From the NCBI RefSeq assembly GCF_025244825.1, contig NZ_CP104263.1, forward strand, positions 2,170,001-2,234,000: a stretch of 64,000 bases of DNA, written 5' to 3'. This document shows positions 17,440 through 25,278 of this stretch, piece by piece. The notes under the pieces were generated by a model. That model ran no database searches and was not told the DNA's origin. It saw only the letters and a list, made by a program, of their open reading frames with translations. How positions within the stretch are numbered: the stretch's first letter is position 1; every line of letters starts with the position of its first letter. The translations under genes were made by a program, and so were the position numbers. Origin of the DNA: Arthrobacter jinronghuae (GTDB lineage Bacteria; Actinomycetota; Actinomycetes; Actinomycetales; Micrococcaceae).

Positions 17440-17460
17440 CCCGTACCGGGAGGGAACATC

Positions 17461-17880
17461 ATGCTCGACAGCACTCACCAGGTCATCGCCGGCGTCGTTC
17501 TCCTCACCGTCATCGGCATCGCATACGGCGGCCGGTTCGTCTTTACAGCGGTAACCGGACGATTCCCGGCGAATGACCTCCAAAAGAGCTTTTTCCGTGC
17601 CGGCCACGCTCACGCGGGAGTGCTTGTTATCCTTGGCCTCCTGATCATGGTGATCGTGCAGGCGAACGGCGTGCCCGAGCCGTTCGCCACGATTTCCCTC
17701 GGCGTCCTCGTGGCTGCAATCCTGATGCCCACCGGTTTTTTCGTCTCCGTGATCGGTCAGGATCCCGCACGGCCCAACCGGGCCATTATGCTTCTGTGGA
17801 TTGGAGCGGCCGTGCTGGGCGTCGGCCTGCTGGCCGCCGGCGTCGGACTCATCATTCAGGGAATCACGTCAGCGCCATGA
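17461..17880 (+). CDS. Four-span membrane protein of unknown function
   Basis: The 139-aa protein has four hydrophobic segments (about residues 6-28, 48-66, 73-96 and 109-133) separated by short loops; one loop carries FFRAGHAHAGVLV, with two histidines. GGAGGG precedes ATG 17461. Its stop overlaps the start of the SDR gene (ATGA), so the two are translationally coupled. I recognise no family; histidines in a GHAHAG loop could bind a metal or haem, but that is speculation. Confidence 0.7.
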   Translation: MLDSTHQVIAGVVLLTVIGIAYGGRFVFTAVTGRFPANDLQKSFFRAGHAHAGVLVILGLLIMVIVQANGVPEPFATISLGVLVAAILMPTGFFVSVIGQDPARPNRAIMLLWIGAAVLGVGLLAAGVGLIIQGITSAP

Positions 17881-18605
17881 ACATGACTGAGACAGTTGCA
17901 CTGGTAACCGGAGCGAACAGGGGGCTGGGACGGGAGTTCGTGATCCAGCTGGTTGAGCGGGGTGCACGGAAGATCTACGCGACAACCCGTCAGCCCGGAA
18001 AGGTCAGCCTCCTTGAGCAGCTCGGAGCACCCGGCCAGGTTGAGGCGCTCGTAGTGGACATCACCGATCCGGCCACCGTTGAGGCGGCGGCCGCCGCGGC
18101 GACGGATGTGAATCTGCTGATCAACAATGCGGGCATTGCCACGGCCACGAATCTGCTGACTGGGGACCTCGGCCGTATCCGGGCAGAAATGGACACCCAT
18201 TTCTGGGGCACCCTGGCAATGACACGGGCCTTCGCGCCGATCCTCGGTTCCAACGGCGGCGGCGCGATCATGAATGTCATGTCCCTGCTGTCCTTCCGCT
18301 CGTATCCCGGAAACGGTGCCTACGCTGCCGCGAAGGGCGCCGAGTGGCAGCTCACCAACAGCACGCGCCTGGAGCTTGCCGGCCAGGGCACGCATGTGAT
18401 GGGCGTGCACCTCTCTTCCACCGATACCGACATGATGAAGGGCTGGGACATTCCCAAGAACGACCCCAGCGTGATCATCTCCGATGTGCTGGATGCCCTG
18501 CTGAAGGGGTCGCACGAGTTTCTGGATGCAGACACGCAAGCCGTCAAGGACCAGCTGAGCCTGCCTCCCGAAGCTCTTTACGCAGGCATGGGCCCCTTCG
18601 CCTGA
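17877..18605 (+). CDS. Short-chain dehydrogenase/reductase (SDR)
   Basis: A classical 242-aa SDR: cofactor turn VTGANRGLGREF, NNAGIA, catalytic Ser in MSLLSF, and YAAAKGAEW (YxxxK) at about residue 145-153. It would be an NAD(P)H-dependent oxidoreductase on an unknown carbonyl or alcohol. ATG 17877 overlaps the preceding stop by four bases. The 3' end overlaps the convergent oxidoreductase gene by 28 bases. Being behind the same promoter element as the SDR at 20340 suggests one stimulus induces both reductases. Confidence 0.88.
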   Translation: MNMTETVALVTGANRGLGREFVIQLVERGARKIYATTRQPGKVSLLEQLGAPGQVEALVVDITDPATVEAAAAAATDVNLLINNAGIATATNLLTGDLGRIRAEMDTHFWGTLAMTRAFAPILGSNGGGAIMNVMSLLSFRSYPGNGAYAAAKGAEWQLTNSTRLELAGQGTHVMGVHLSSTDTDMMKGWDIPKNDPSVIISDVLDALLKGSHEFLDADTQAVKDQLSLPPEALYAGMGPFA

Positions 18606-19312
18606 GCCGCTGCCGGGGTTGAGATGACGGACCGTTGAGCGCGCTGCAGATTGCGGATGAGTTCCTCGCGGCTTTGTCCATCGACGTGGTGGCGCCACAT
18701 CGGCGTACCGGGGCTGCTGCGCCAGGATTCGCTTAGGGGGCTGTTATCAACTGCGTCGAAACCTAGATCGTCATAGAACCGGGTCACCAGTTCGACGGCC
18801 TCCGGATAGTCGCTGGAGACGACCAGCGCTTTACGGTCTGGGGCTCCGGCCGGTCGCGCCAGCCGCATGATGGCCGGCAGCGCGTCGCTGGGGACACGGA
18901 GGTGGAAGCGCTCATGGAACTGGACGTGGTTGAACGCCTTGACGACCTTCGAGGCGGGCAGCTGTTCCTGACGTAACTCATGGACTGTCTTGAGGCCGGA
19001 GTCGACGTCGGGGAAGTTCCCGTCGCGCCAGACCATGTAATTGTTGTTGTCGATCACGACCTTTCCTGCGAGTTCCTGCACCGGCAGCCGGTCACCGGGC
19101 GCGTACGGGAACGCGGTGACGGCGAAGTCGGCTGCAGCCGCGGCCTCTGCCGCGTAGGCGGCGCGCGCCCGCCGTCCCAGGTCATTGACCAGCCGCCGCA
19201 AGGTTTCGGGTCCCCGCGAATTCGCGATAACGACGTCGTAGCCCGCCGCCGTTGCCACCCGGGCAAGCGTTGCTCCGGCCTGGCCTGCGCCGAGGATGCC
19301 GATAGTAGTCAC
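18578..19312 (-). CDS. NADP(H)-binding oxidoreductase, F420-dependent-reductase type
   Basis: The 244-aa protein starts with a Rossmann motif (IGILGAGQAGATLARVA) followed by VVIANSRGPETL, as in the NADP oxidoreductase coenzyme F420-dependent family, and ends with DDLGFDAVDNSPLSESW, the usual C-terminal block. Mid-chain VVIDNNNYM and VVKAFNHVQFH fit the family. It may reduce F420 or a flavin or other carbonyl substrate with NADPH; many family members in this clade are of unknown substrate. It starts four bases after the XRE regulator's stop, on the same strand, so it is probably its co-transcribed partner. Compare the truncated relative at 22335-22835. Confidence 0.82.
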   Translation of the reverse strand: MTTIGILGAGQAGATLARVATAAGYDVVIANSRGPETLRRLVNDLGRRARAAYAAEAAAAADFAVTAFPYAPGDRLPVQELAGKVVIDNNNYMVWRDGNFPDVDSGLKTVHELRQEQLPASKVVKAFNHVQFHERFHLRVPSDALPAIMRLARPAGAPDRKALVVSSDYPEAVELVTRFYDDLGFDAVDNSPLSESWRSSPGTPMWRHHVDGQSREELIRNLQRAQRSVISTPAAAQAKGPMPA

Positions 19313-19316
19313 GGTA

Positions 19317-20189
19317 TTACTCCCTGGTCAGTCTGGCGCCGGTTTGCGGATGATCCTGACTCGTGTTCGTCGAGAAGGCCGCGGAGGCAAGGAGTGCAAG
19401 TTTCTCGGCATTGTCCGAGCCGGCGTCGGGGTGGTAAATGACGAGCATCAGTCCGTCCGCTCCGTTGATGCCCAGCCGCTCCCGGTTGAGAGTTATTTCC
19501 CCGACCTGCGGATGGTTGAGCCGCATCGGTGTGCCTCTCTGGGCCCGCACTTCATGCCGCGCCCACATCCGGCGGAAGTAGGGGCTCGCCAGCGAAAGCT
19601 CTCCGACGAGTTCAATGAAACGGGGATTATCGACATCCTTGCCCACGGACTGCCGAAGGTTCGCAATGAAGCACTCCGTCACCACTTCCCACTCCGGATA
19701 AAGGGCCTGCTCTGCCGGGTCGAGGAACATGTCCCTCAGCTGGTTCCCCCCGAGATCAAGACGCGGCGAGAGCGCTTTCGCCAGGCTGTTCGCGGCCAGG
19801 ATATCGAAGTACCGCCCCTCGATGAAGGCGGGCTGGGCGAGCGAATCCAGCAGCTTGAGTGCACCAGCGGGAGCGGTTTCCTTGGACGGTCGGCGAACGC
19901 GCTGCCGGGGAACGTCCGCGACCAGCGTGAGCAGGTACGCGAGGTGGTCGTCGTCAAGTTGGAGCACGCGGGCGATGGACTCGAGGACCTGCACGGACGG
20001 GTGCCGGTCCCGTCCACGCTCCAACCGCAGGTAGTAATCGGCGCTGATGCCGGCGAGCATGGCCACTTCCTCGCGCCGCAGTCCGGGCACGCGCCGCACA
20101 CCTATGTCCGGGATGCCGGCCTGCTTCGGTGTTACCAGCTCGCGCCTGGCCCGCAGGTAGTCGCCAAGGGCGTTCGATGTCTTACTCAT
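19317..20189 (-). CDS. XRE-family regulator with MmyB-like ligand domain
   Basis: The 290-aa protein has an N-terminal HTH (about residues 34-65: VPGLRREEVAMLAGISADYY followed by LRLERGRDRHPS) and a C-terminal MmyB-like sensor domain (about 105-275, ending with VYHPDAGSDN-type residues). Such regulators commonly sit divergent from a dehydrogenase that they control. Here the divergent SDR starts at 20340, and the palindromic element at 20235 lies between. The ATG at 20189 is seven bases behind TAGGCT (20202-20197), so the message may be leaderless. Ligand unknown; the fold can bind fatty-acid-like molecules. Confidence 0.85.
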   Translation of the reverse strand: MSKTSNALGDYLRARRELVTPKQAGIPDIGVRRVPGLRREEVAMLAGISADYYLRLERGRDRHPSVQVLESIARVLQLDDDHLAYLLTLVADVPRQRVRRPSKETAPAGALKLLDSLAQPAFIEGRYFDILAANSLAKALSPRLDLGGNQLRDMFLDPAEQALYPEWEVVTECFIANLRQSVGKDVDNPRFIELVGELSLASPYFRRMWARHEVRAQRGTPMRLNHPQVGEITLNRERLGINGADGLMLVIYHPDAGSDNAEKLALLASAAFSTNTSQDHPQTGARLTRE

Positions 20190-20234
20190 GGGAGCCAGCC
20201 TAGGACCTGGCAGGGCAGGAGGGACAGCGGCAGA

Positions 20235-20298
20235 GGGGGTCCTGCCACTCCCCCGGCTGGACAGGGCTCTGGCCGGTGGAAGCAGGCATTCGTAGCGT
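20235..20298 (+). promoter_or_regulatory. Regulated promoter, copy 2 of shared element
   Basis: GGGGGTCCTGCCACTCCCCC (20235-20254), GGCTG, CTGGCCG and ATTCGTAGCGTTG repeat the arrangement at 17062-17125. TAGCGT at 20293-20298 is the likely -10. The site lies between the XRE regulator and the SDR-MFS operon, so the XRE protein is the natural candidate to bind both copies. Confidence 0.6.
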
Positions 20299-20339
20299 TG
20301 CAGTGGTTCAGCTGGAGCTGGCCTACCGAGAGGACAAAA

Positions 20340-21023
20340 ATGACCGTCACACTAATCACCGGGGCGAACAAGGGCATCGGATTCGAGACTGCCAGGCAAC
20401 TGCTGGAGTTGGGGCATGTCGTTTACATAGGTGCCCGTGATGCCGAGCGGGGTGAGAAAGCCGCAGCAGGGCTGGGCGCTCGATTCGTGCAGCTCGATGT
20501 AACGAATGACGCCTCAGTCACCAGCGCACTGGCGAGCATTGATGCCGCCGAGGGGCGGCTCGATGTCCTGGTGCACAACGCAGGCGTCCTGGAGACGGAG
20601 ATGGACGGCCCTTCCGCCCTCCGGGCCTTCGATACCAATGCCGTAGGTATTGTCCGCGTCACGCAGGCGGCGCTCCCCCTGCTGCGCAAATCCGCCAACG
20701 CCCATGTAGTCACCATCTCGAGCAGCGCCGGGTCCTTCTGGGCGGTAACCAACCCCGATCGACCCGAGTTCGACCTGCCGCTTGCCCTCTACTCGGCGTC
20801 GAAGACGGCGGCGACCATGCTCACCGTGCAGTACGCCAAATCCCACCCCGGCATCAAGTTCAACGCGCTCGAACCCGGCACCACTGCCACGGATATGACG
20901 GCCCGCTTCGGTATCGGGAGGTCACCGGAAGAAAGCGCACGAGTCGTTGTACACCTCGCCACCCACGGCTCGGAGGGCCCAACCGGAACCCTCCGGGACG
21001 AAAACGGCGTGCTGCACTTCTAG
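20340..21023 (+). CDS. Short-chain dehydrogenase/reductase (SDR)
   Basis: A 227-aa classical SDR: TLITGANKGIGFETARQL at the start, VHNAGVLE, catalytic Ser in VTISSSAGSF, and YSASKTAATM (YxxxK). Carbonyl-reductase-like members of this group often act on quinones or aldehydes. The ATG at 20340 follows GAGAGGACAAAA; the frame is open far upstream but that sequence is antisense to the XRE gene. It is the first gene behind the palindrome-containing promoter and is followed 16 bases later by an MFS exporter. Confidence 0.88.
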   Translation: MTVTLITGANKGIGFETARQLLELGHVVYIGARDAERGEKAAAGLGARFVQLDVTNDASVTSALASIDAAEGRLDVLVHNAGVLETEMDGPSALRAFDTNAVGIVRVTQAALPLLRKSANAHVVTISSSAGSFWAVTNPDRPEFDLPLALYSASKTAATMLTVQYAKSHPGIKFNALEPGTTATDMTARFGIGRSPEESARVVVHLATHGSEGPTGTLRDENGVLHF

Positions 21024-21039
21024 TAGAAGGGTCACCACA

Positions 21040-22263
21040 ATGACCGCCACCCCTGCACACATCGCCAAAGCAGACAAGACAGCCTCCTGGGGCGGTGTCG
21101 TCTCGCTCGGCCTTGGAATCTTCGCGATTGTTATGTCTGAGTTCCTGCCCGCGAGTCTCCTTCCGCGTATCGCCGGATCCCTGGACGTATCAGTCGGTGC
21201 TGCAGGACAAAGCGTGACAATGACGGCCGTCGCTGCTGTTTTCTCGGCCCTCTTTATCGCAGTGGTCCTCCCCCGCACCGATCGCCGGCGGGTCATGATC
21301 AGCCTTACCGCCTTGGCCATCCTCTCCAACGTCCTCGTTGCCCTGGCACCCGGCCTTTTCGTTCTTCTGTCCGCGCGGCTCCTGCTCGGTGTTGCCCTTG
21401 GCGGCTTCTGGGCAATGGCCACCGCCATGGCCGCTCACTTGGTGCCCGCCGACCATCTCGGCCGTGCGCTGACCGTCATCAACGCCGGTGTAGCGGTTGC
21501 AACCATCGTTGCCGTACCTCTCGGCGCCTGGCTCGGTGAGATCTGGGGATGGCGGGCCGTCTTCTTCATCGCCGCTATCGTTGCCGCTCTGGCCCTGCTC
21601 GTGCAGGCGGCCACGCTGCCGGCCGTCAGGCCTACAGGAGTGAGCGGGCTTCGCGCCCTCGGATCGACCCTTCGCTCCGGAGTGGTCGTAGTGGGATTGG
21701 TTGCGGTCCTGCTGGTCTTCGGCGGCCACTTCGGCGGATTCACGTATATCCGCCCGGCGGCAGAAACCGTGTCCGGAATCGATGCCGGTGGTCTGGCCGT
21801 GCTGCTGCTCGTGTTCGGAGCCGCCAGCGTCCTGGGCACTCTTCTCAGCGGCCCCCTGGCCGACCGTGCGCTTCGGGCCGCCGTGTTCCTCTTCCCTGCG
21901 GTATTGGGACTCGGAATGCTCGTTATGCTCCTCGCCGGCGAATCAATCACAGGCCTTTTCACCGGCGCCGCACTCTGGGGTTTTGGTTTCGGCGGAATCC
22001 CGACCGCAGTGCTCAGCTGGGGTGCCAGGACTGTACCGACACGCCTTGAGCAGATCGGCGGGCTTATCGTGACGGTCTGCAACATCGCGATCGCCGTCGG
22101 AGCGAGCGTCGGCGGAGTCCTCGTCGACGGCGCCGGGGCGACCTACGCTCTGACCGTAGGTGGAATTGCGGCGATTGTCGGCGCGTTGATACTGACGAGT
22201 CTTCCCCGTACAAAACGACAGTGGTCTCAACCGGTCAACGCACCGCGGTCAAACCAATTCTAG
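21040..22263 (+). CDS. DHA1-type MFS exporter
   Basis: The 407-aa, twelve-span transporter has FAIVMSEFLPASLLPRIAGS in helix 1 (AraJ/YdhP-like drug-exporter signature), PRTDRRRVMI as the loop after helix 2, and helix 5 with GVALGGFWAMATAMAAHLVP, close to the sugar-efflux/purine-efflux subgroup (YdhP/NepI). It exports a small metabolite or drug by proton exchange. AGAAGGG precedes ATG 21040. It is in one operon with the SDR at 20340. Its stop codon (TAG 22261-22263) overlaps the end of a recombinase relic on the other strand. Confidence 0.88.
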   Translation: MTATPAHIAKADKTASWGGVVSLGLGIFAIVMSEFLPASLLPRIAGSLDVSVGAAGQSVTMTAVAAVFSALFIAVVLPRTDRRRVMISLTALAILSNVLVALAPGLFVLLSARLLLGVALGGFWAMATAMAAHLVPADHLGRALTVINAGVAVATIVAVPLGAWLGEIWGWRAVFFIAAIVAALALLVQAATLPAVRPTGVSGLRALGSTLRSGVVVVGLVAVLLVFGGHFGGFTYIRPAAETVSGIDAGGLAVLLLVFGAASVLGTLLSGPLADRALRAAVFLFPAVLGLGMLVMLLAGESITGLFTGAALWGFGFGGIPTAVLSWGARTVPTRLEQIGGLIVTVCNIAIAVGASVGGVLVDGAGATYALTVGGIAAIVGALILTSLPRTKRQWSQPVNAPRSNQF

Positions 22264-22334
22264 TGACGGGGCTGCCGCATGGCCGCGATCGCTCGTCGCT
22301 GCACTTCGCGGTAGATCGTCGTTCGAGAGACTGT
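22260..22334 (-). pseudogene. Relic of a serine recombinase/transposase C-terminus
   Basis: Directly after the TAA of the truncated oxidoreductase, and in the same frame, the minus strand reads TVSRTTIYREVQRRAIAAMR then QPRH and a TAG. VSRTTIYRxV is the typical recognition helix of the C-terminal HTH of resolvase/invertase proteins and some transposases. Nothing else of such a gene is present, so it marks an old recombination or insertion junction. Confidence 0.55.
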
Positions 22335-22835
22335 TTACTCCACCAGTGCCATCGCGATTTCCCTGCCCGCGTCATCGTCGGCCGCGACGGCGATCGCCAA
22401 GCGATTCGTGTCTCCTGCCGGCGCGCCTTTGGCGTCGAGCGTCCCTGACGGGATGGCGTTCCATGCTTTCACCACTGATCGACCAAGCTGTTCGGCGACC
22501 CACAAGCTCTCGATCTGTCCGTCGTCGAGTGCCTGCATGTGCCCATCCCTGGCCGGGTAGTAGTTCGACGTGTCGATGATGATCGCGTCCCTGGGGAGGC
22601 CGGCGACGAGGGATTTGATCGCAGGCGTCCCACGGAGAGGGATCGACGTGATGAGGACTTCCACGCCCTGCACCACATCTGCGGCCTTAGCCGCCTCCGC
22701 ACCTGTGGTGAGGACAACGGCTGCAATCGTTTCCGGTCCGCGTGAGGTGGCGACCTTGACCTCATATCCTGCAGCAGCGGGCTTGCGCGCCAGCGTGGAA
22801 CCGATTGACCCTGCGCCGAGAATGCCGGTTTTCAT
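22335..22835 (-). CDS. NADP-binding oxidoreductase, C-terminally truncated
   Basis: The 166-aa product begins with ILGAGSIGSTLARKPAAAGY and continues through VLITSIPLRG, DTSNYYPARDG and VVKAWNAIPSGTL, as in NADPH-dependent F420 reductase-like proteins of about 210-240 aa. It stops at AMALVE, just where the last beta strand and the DxxGFDxVDxGxLxxSW tail should follow, so about 45-60 residues are missing. Codons after the stop encode a recombinase relic. GAAAGGACTG precedes ATG 22835. The Rossmann part is intact, but activity is doubtful. Confidence 0.75.
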   Translation of the reverse strand: MKTGILGAGSIGSTLARKPAAAGYEVKVATSRGPETIAAVVLTTGAEAAKAADVVQGVEVLITSIPLRGTPAIKSLVAGLPRDAIIIDTSNYYPARDGHMQALDDGQIESLWVAEQLGRSVVKAWNAIPSGTLDAKGAPAGDTNRLAIAVAADDDAGREIAMALVE

Positions 22836-22850
22836 ATGACAGTCCTTTCG

Positions 22851-22863
22851 TGGACTAAGTCCA
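22851..22863. promoter_or_regulatory. Palindrome ahead of truncated oxidoreductase
   Basis: TGGACTAAGTCCA is a perfect hyphenated palindrome 16 bases upstream of the ATG at 22835. On the minus strand TTGACA lies at 22897-22892, about 30 bases further up. The position fits an operator for a repressor, but no candidate repressor gene is adjacent. Confidence 0.4.
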
Positions 22864-22965
22864 GCACATCAAGGATCCAACCTTCCAACTGTGTCAAGGC
22901 CAAGCAGAGGCGCCGGTAGAGGTGCCCACCAGCCGGTGCGCTTCGTCACATCGATGCGGGCGAAC

Positions 22966-22990
22966 TTGACCTTCTCACTAATGGGAAGGT
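22966..22990 (+). promoter_or_regulatory. MerR-type promoter/operator (orphan)
   Basis: TTGACC (22966-22971) overlaps the inverted repeat ACCTTC...GAAGGT (22969-22990). The dyad fills what would be a 19-20-base spacer, the hallmark of promoters activated by MerR-family proteins such as CueR. The -10 position (TGCACGAT) is poor. The site is about 145 bases before the MFS pseudogene at 23136. The only MerR gene nearby (24701) has a different operator sequence at its own divergent promoter. Confidence 0.5.
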
Positions 22991-23135
22991 TGCACGATGG
23001 TTTGGTGAGTTCCCGATATCAGCCCGCTCGATGTCGCATGGCCGATATCTGCCCGCATATAGCGCGTTCTGTGCGGACACGCAGTCCTACGGCCGACTCC
23101 CGTTTACGAGACCCTTCCACAATCAGGAGAGCCCT

Positions 23136-24631
23136 ATGTCGGCGCCTAGCCCAAACGAATCCGCCTTAGAAACCACTCCTCCAGAGACTGCTGATGGCAC
23201 CCGCGCCGTCCGGTCCGATGTCCGGATGGCGCCGGGGAGCGCCATGATCATCGGGCTGCTGATGGTCTCAACCTTCGTTGTCCTGCTGAACGAAATGATG
23301 CTGGGCGTAGCCCTGCCGACTCTGATTGCCGACCTGGACATCACTCCGACAACCGGTCAGTGGCTGACGACGGGTTACTTGCTGACGCTGGCCGTGCTTA
23401 TTCCTGCCACCGGGTTCGTGATGCGAAGGTTCACGACCCGTGCGATCTTCCTTGGTTCCATGAGCCTGTTCCTGATCGGTACGGTCATCGCCGTTATCGC
23501 TCCGGGGTTCGGTGTCCTCTTGGCCGGACGCATTATCCAGGCGGTGGGCACCGCGGTGTTCGTTCCCCTGCTCATCACGACTACCATGCGCCTGGTCCCC
23601 GTCTCACGCCGGGGCAGGATGATGGCCCTCGTGACGGCGGTTCCCGCCATCGCGCCGGCGGTCGGCCCCGCGGTCTCCGGGCTGATCCTGTCCCAGCTGA
23701 GCTGGCGGTGGTTGTTCATCCTCATGCTGCCGATCATCGTCGCGACATTGATCCTCGGTGCCGTGAAGCTGCGGAACGTCACCGTACCTGAGCGAGCAAC
23801 CCTGGATGTGGTCTCCCTGCTGCTGTCCATCATCGGTTTCGGTGGGTTGGTCTTCGGGCTGGCGTCCATCGGCGAGTCAGTCTCCGGCCATGCACCCGTC
23901 GCCCCGTACATTCCGCTCCTCATCGGATTGATCGGCGTCGGCGCGTTCGTCTATCGTCAGATCAGGCTGCAGAGGCAACGGGAAGCATTTCTCGACACGC
24001 GAATCTTCAAGACACGCGCCTACGTCCTGCCGACGATCGTGATGACATTCGTCGCAATGAACGGCTTCGGAGTCGTCCTCGTTCTACCTCTGATCCTGAC
24101 CGCCGTCCTCGGACTGAACACCCTGCAGATGGGCCTGTTCCTCTTCCCCGGCGGGGCCATGATCGCGATCGTCTCTGCACTGGGCGGCCGTGTCTACGAC
24201 AAGGTGGGACCGAAGCCCCTGGCGATTCCCGGCTCGATCATCTGGGCGGCCTCCATCTGGTTCCTGACCACCATTGACGAGAACACCAGCGTATGGCTGG
24301 CTCTGGGTACGTATCTGGTGATCACCGGAACGCAGGCACTGATGTGGGCTCCGATGACCACATCAGCCCTCGGATCACTGCCAACCGAGCTGTACTCCCA
24401 CGGCACCGCTGCTTCTCCACTGTCCAGCAACTGGCCGGCGCCGCCGGCGGCGCGATCCTCATCTCCGCCTTCACCATCGGAGCGAACGCAGCCCACCCCG
24501 GAGCGCTCGACCTCGCCCAGAGCATCGCCGCCGGACGGGCCGCATTCACTGTCGCCGCGATCCTCGCCCTCGGTGCCGTCATCGGCACATTGTTCGTCAG
24601 CAAGGCCGGCCCCGCAGCCGACGAAGCCTGA
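23136..24631 (+). pseudogene. DHA2/LmrB-like MFS exporter with frameshift
   Basis: From ATG 23136 (AGGAGAG upstream) the reading frame encodes a DHA2-type exporter: LLNEMMLGVALPTLIADL, TTGYLLTLAVLIPATGFVM, GRIIQAVGTAVFVPLL and so on through helix 13, as far as LPTELYSHGTA. There the frame breaks. The rest (FSTVQQLAGAAGGAILISAF to SKAGPAADEA, stop 24629-24631) continues one base out of frame. One missing base near 24412 accounts for it; the restored protein would have 498 residues. The original frame runs on to 24875 with proline/serine-rich nonsense. Genuine inactivation or a sequencing error are both possible. Confidence 0.75.
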
Positions 24632-24700
24632 ACAAGGCCGGAAGCGTCAGTGTGCCGCTTCCGGCTCACCTACCTCGGGGATATCGGTGCCCTATCCGGA

Positions 24701-25084
24701 TTATGCTGACTGCTTCGGAGAGACGGCAGCACGGTCGATCGCTTCGATGTATCGGGTAATCGAGTCACGGTTGTGGATGAGGAAGTCGATCTTCTCTGTC
24801 ATGCGGTCCCGCTCCGTGGACAGGAGCTCCCGCAGCCCGGGTTCGGCGTTTCTCACGACAATCGTTTGTGGCTGATCCAGACACGGCAGGATGTCGGAAA
24901 TGATCCGCGTCGGAATTCCGGTATCCACCAGCCCCCGGATTTTCCTCACTCGATCAACCAGATATTCGTCGTACGTTCGGTAGCCGTTAGCCAAGCGACG
25001 CGGTGAAATGAGGCCCTGTTCCTCGTAGTACCGCAGCATCCGGGCAGGAACACCGGTCTTCTTCGCGAGCTCACCAATTCGCAT
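24701..25084 (-). CDS. MerR-family transcriptional regulator
   Basis: A 127-aa MerR protein: MRIGELAKKTGVPARMLRYY opens the winged helix (residues 1-20), then EEQGLISPRRLANGYRTYDE, and a coiled-coil dimerisation helix to the end (LLSTERDRMTEKIDFLIHNR). No metal-binding cysteines in the C-terminal part, so an organic-ligand sensor is more likely than a metal sensor. ATG 25084 is preferred to one ten codons upstream since MRIGELA is the canonical start and GGGAAGGG precedes it. It is divergent from the flavin monooxygenase gene, and the 19-20-base-spaced promoter lies between them. Confidence 0.88.
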   Translation of the reverse strand: MRIGELAKKTGVPARMLRYYEEQGLISPRRLANGYRTYDEYLVDRVRKIRGLVDTGIPTRIISDILPCLDQPQTIVVRNAEPGLRELLSTERDRMTEKIDFLIHNRDSITRYIEAIDRAAVSPKQSA

Positions 25085-25117
25085 AAACCCTTCCCGATTC
25101 TCCAAGCCCAGCACGAT

Positions 25118-25149
25118 TTGACCTTAACACTAGTGTCAGTGTTGATACT
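25118..25149 (+). promoter_or_regulatory. MerR-type promoter with operator dyad
   Basis: TTGACC (25118-25123) and GATACT (25144-25149) are 20 bases apart, and the spacer holds the dyad AACACT-AGTGTC-AGTGTT (25126-25143). This over-long spacer with a central dyad is the standard MerR-activated layout. It points to the monooxygenase gene at 25279; the divergent MerR gene at 24701 is the likely regulator. Confidence 0.65.
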
Positions 25150-25278
25150 GGACAAACCGAACGTCTCTGCCGCAACCCCGTGGGGCCTCATTCAAGGCAA
25201 TGCCCTGGACCCGACGCCAAGCACCACGTCGACCACCATCACAAGCAGCACATGAGAACAGCTGTACGAGGAGAACCA

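Noticed and set aside
19296..20339. Upstream extension of the SDR frame at 20340
   Set aside because: This part lies antisense to the XRE regulator and has no SDR content; the SDR begins at MTVTLITGANKGIG.
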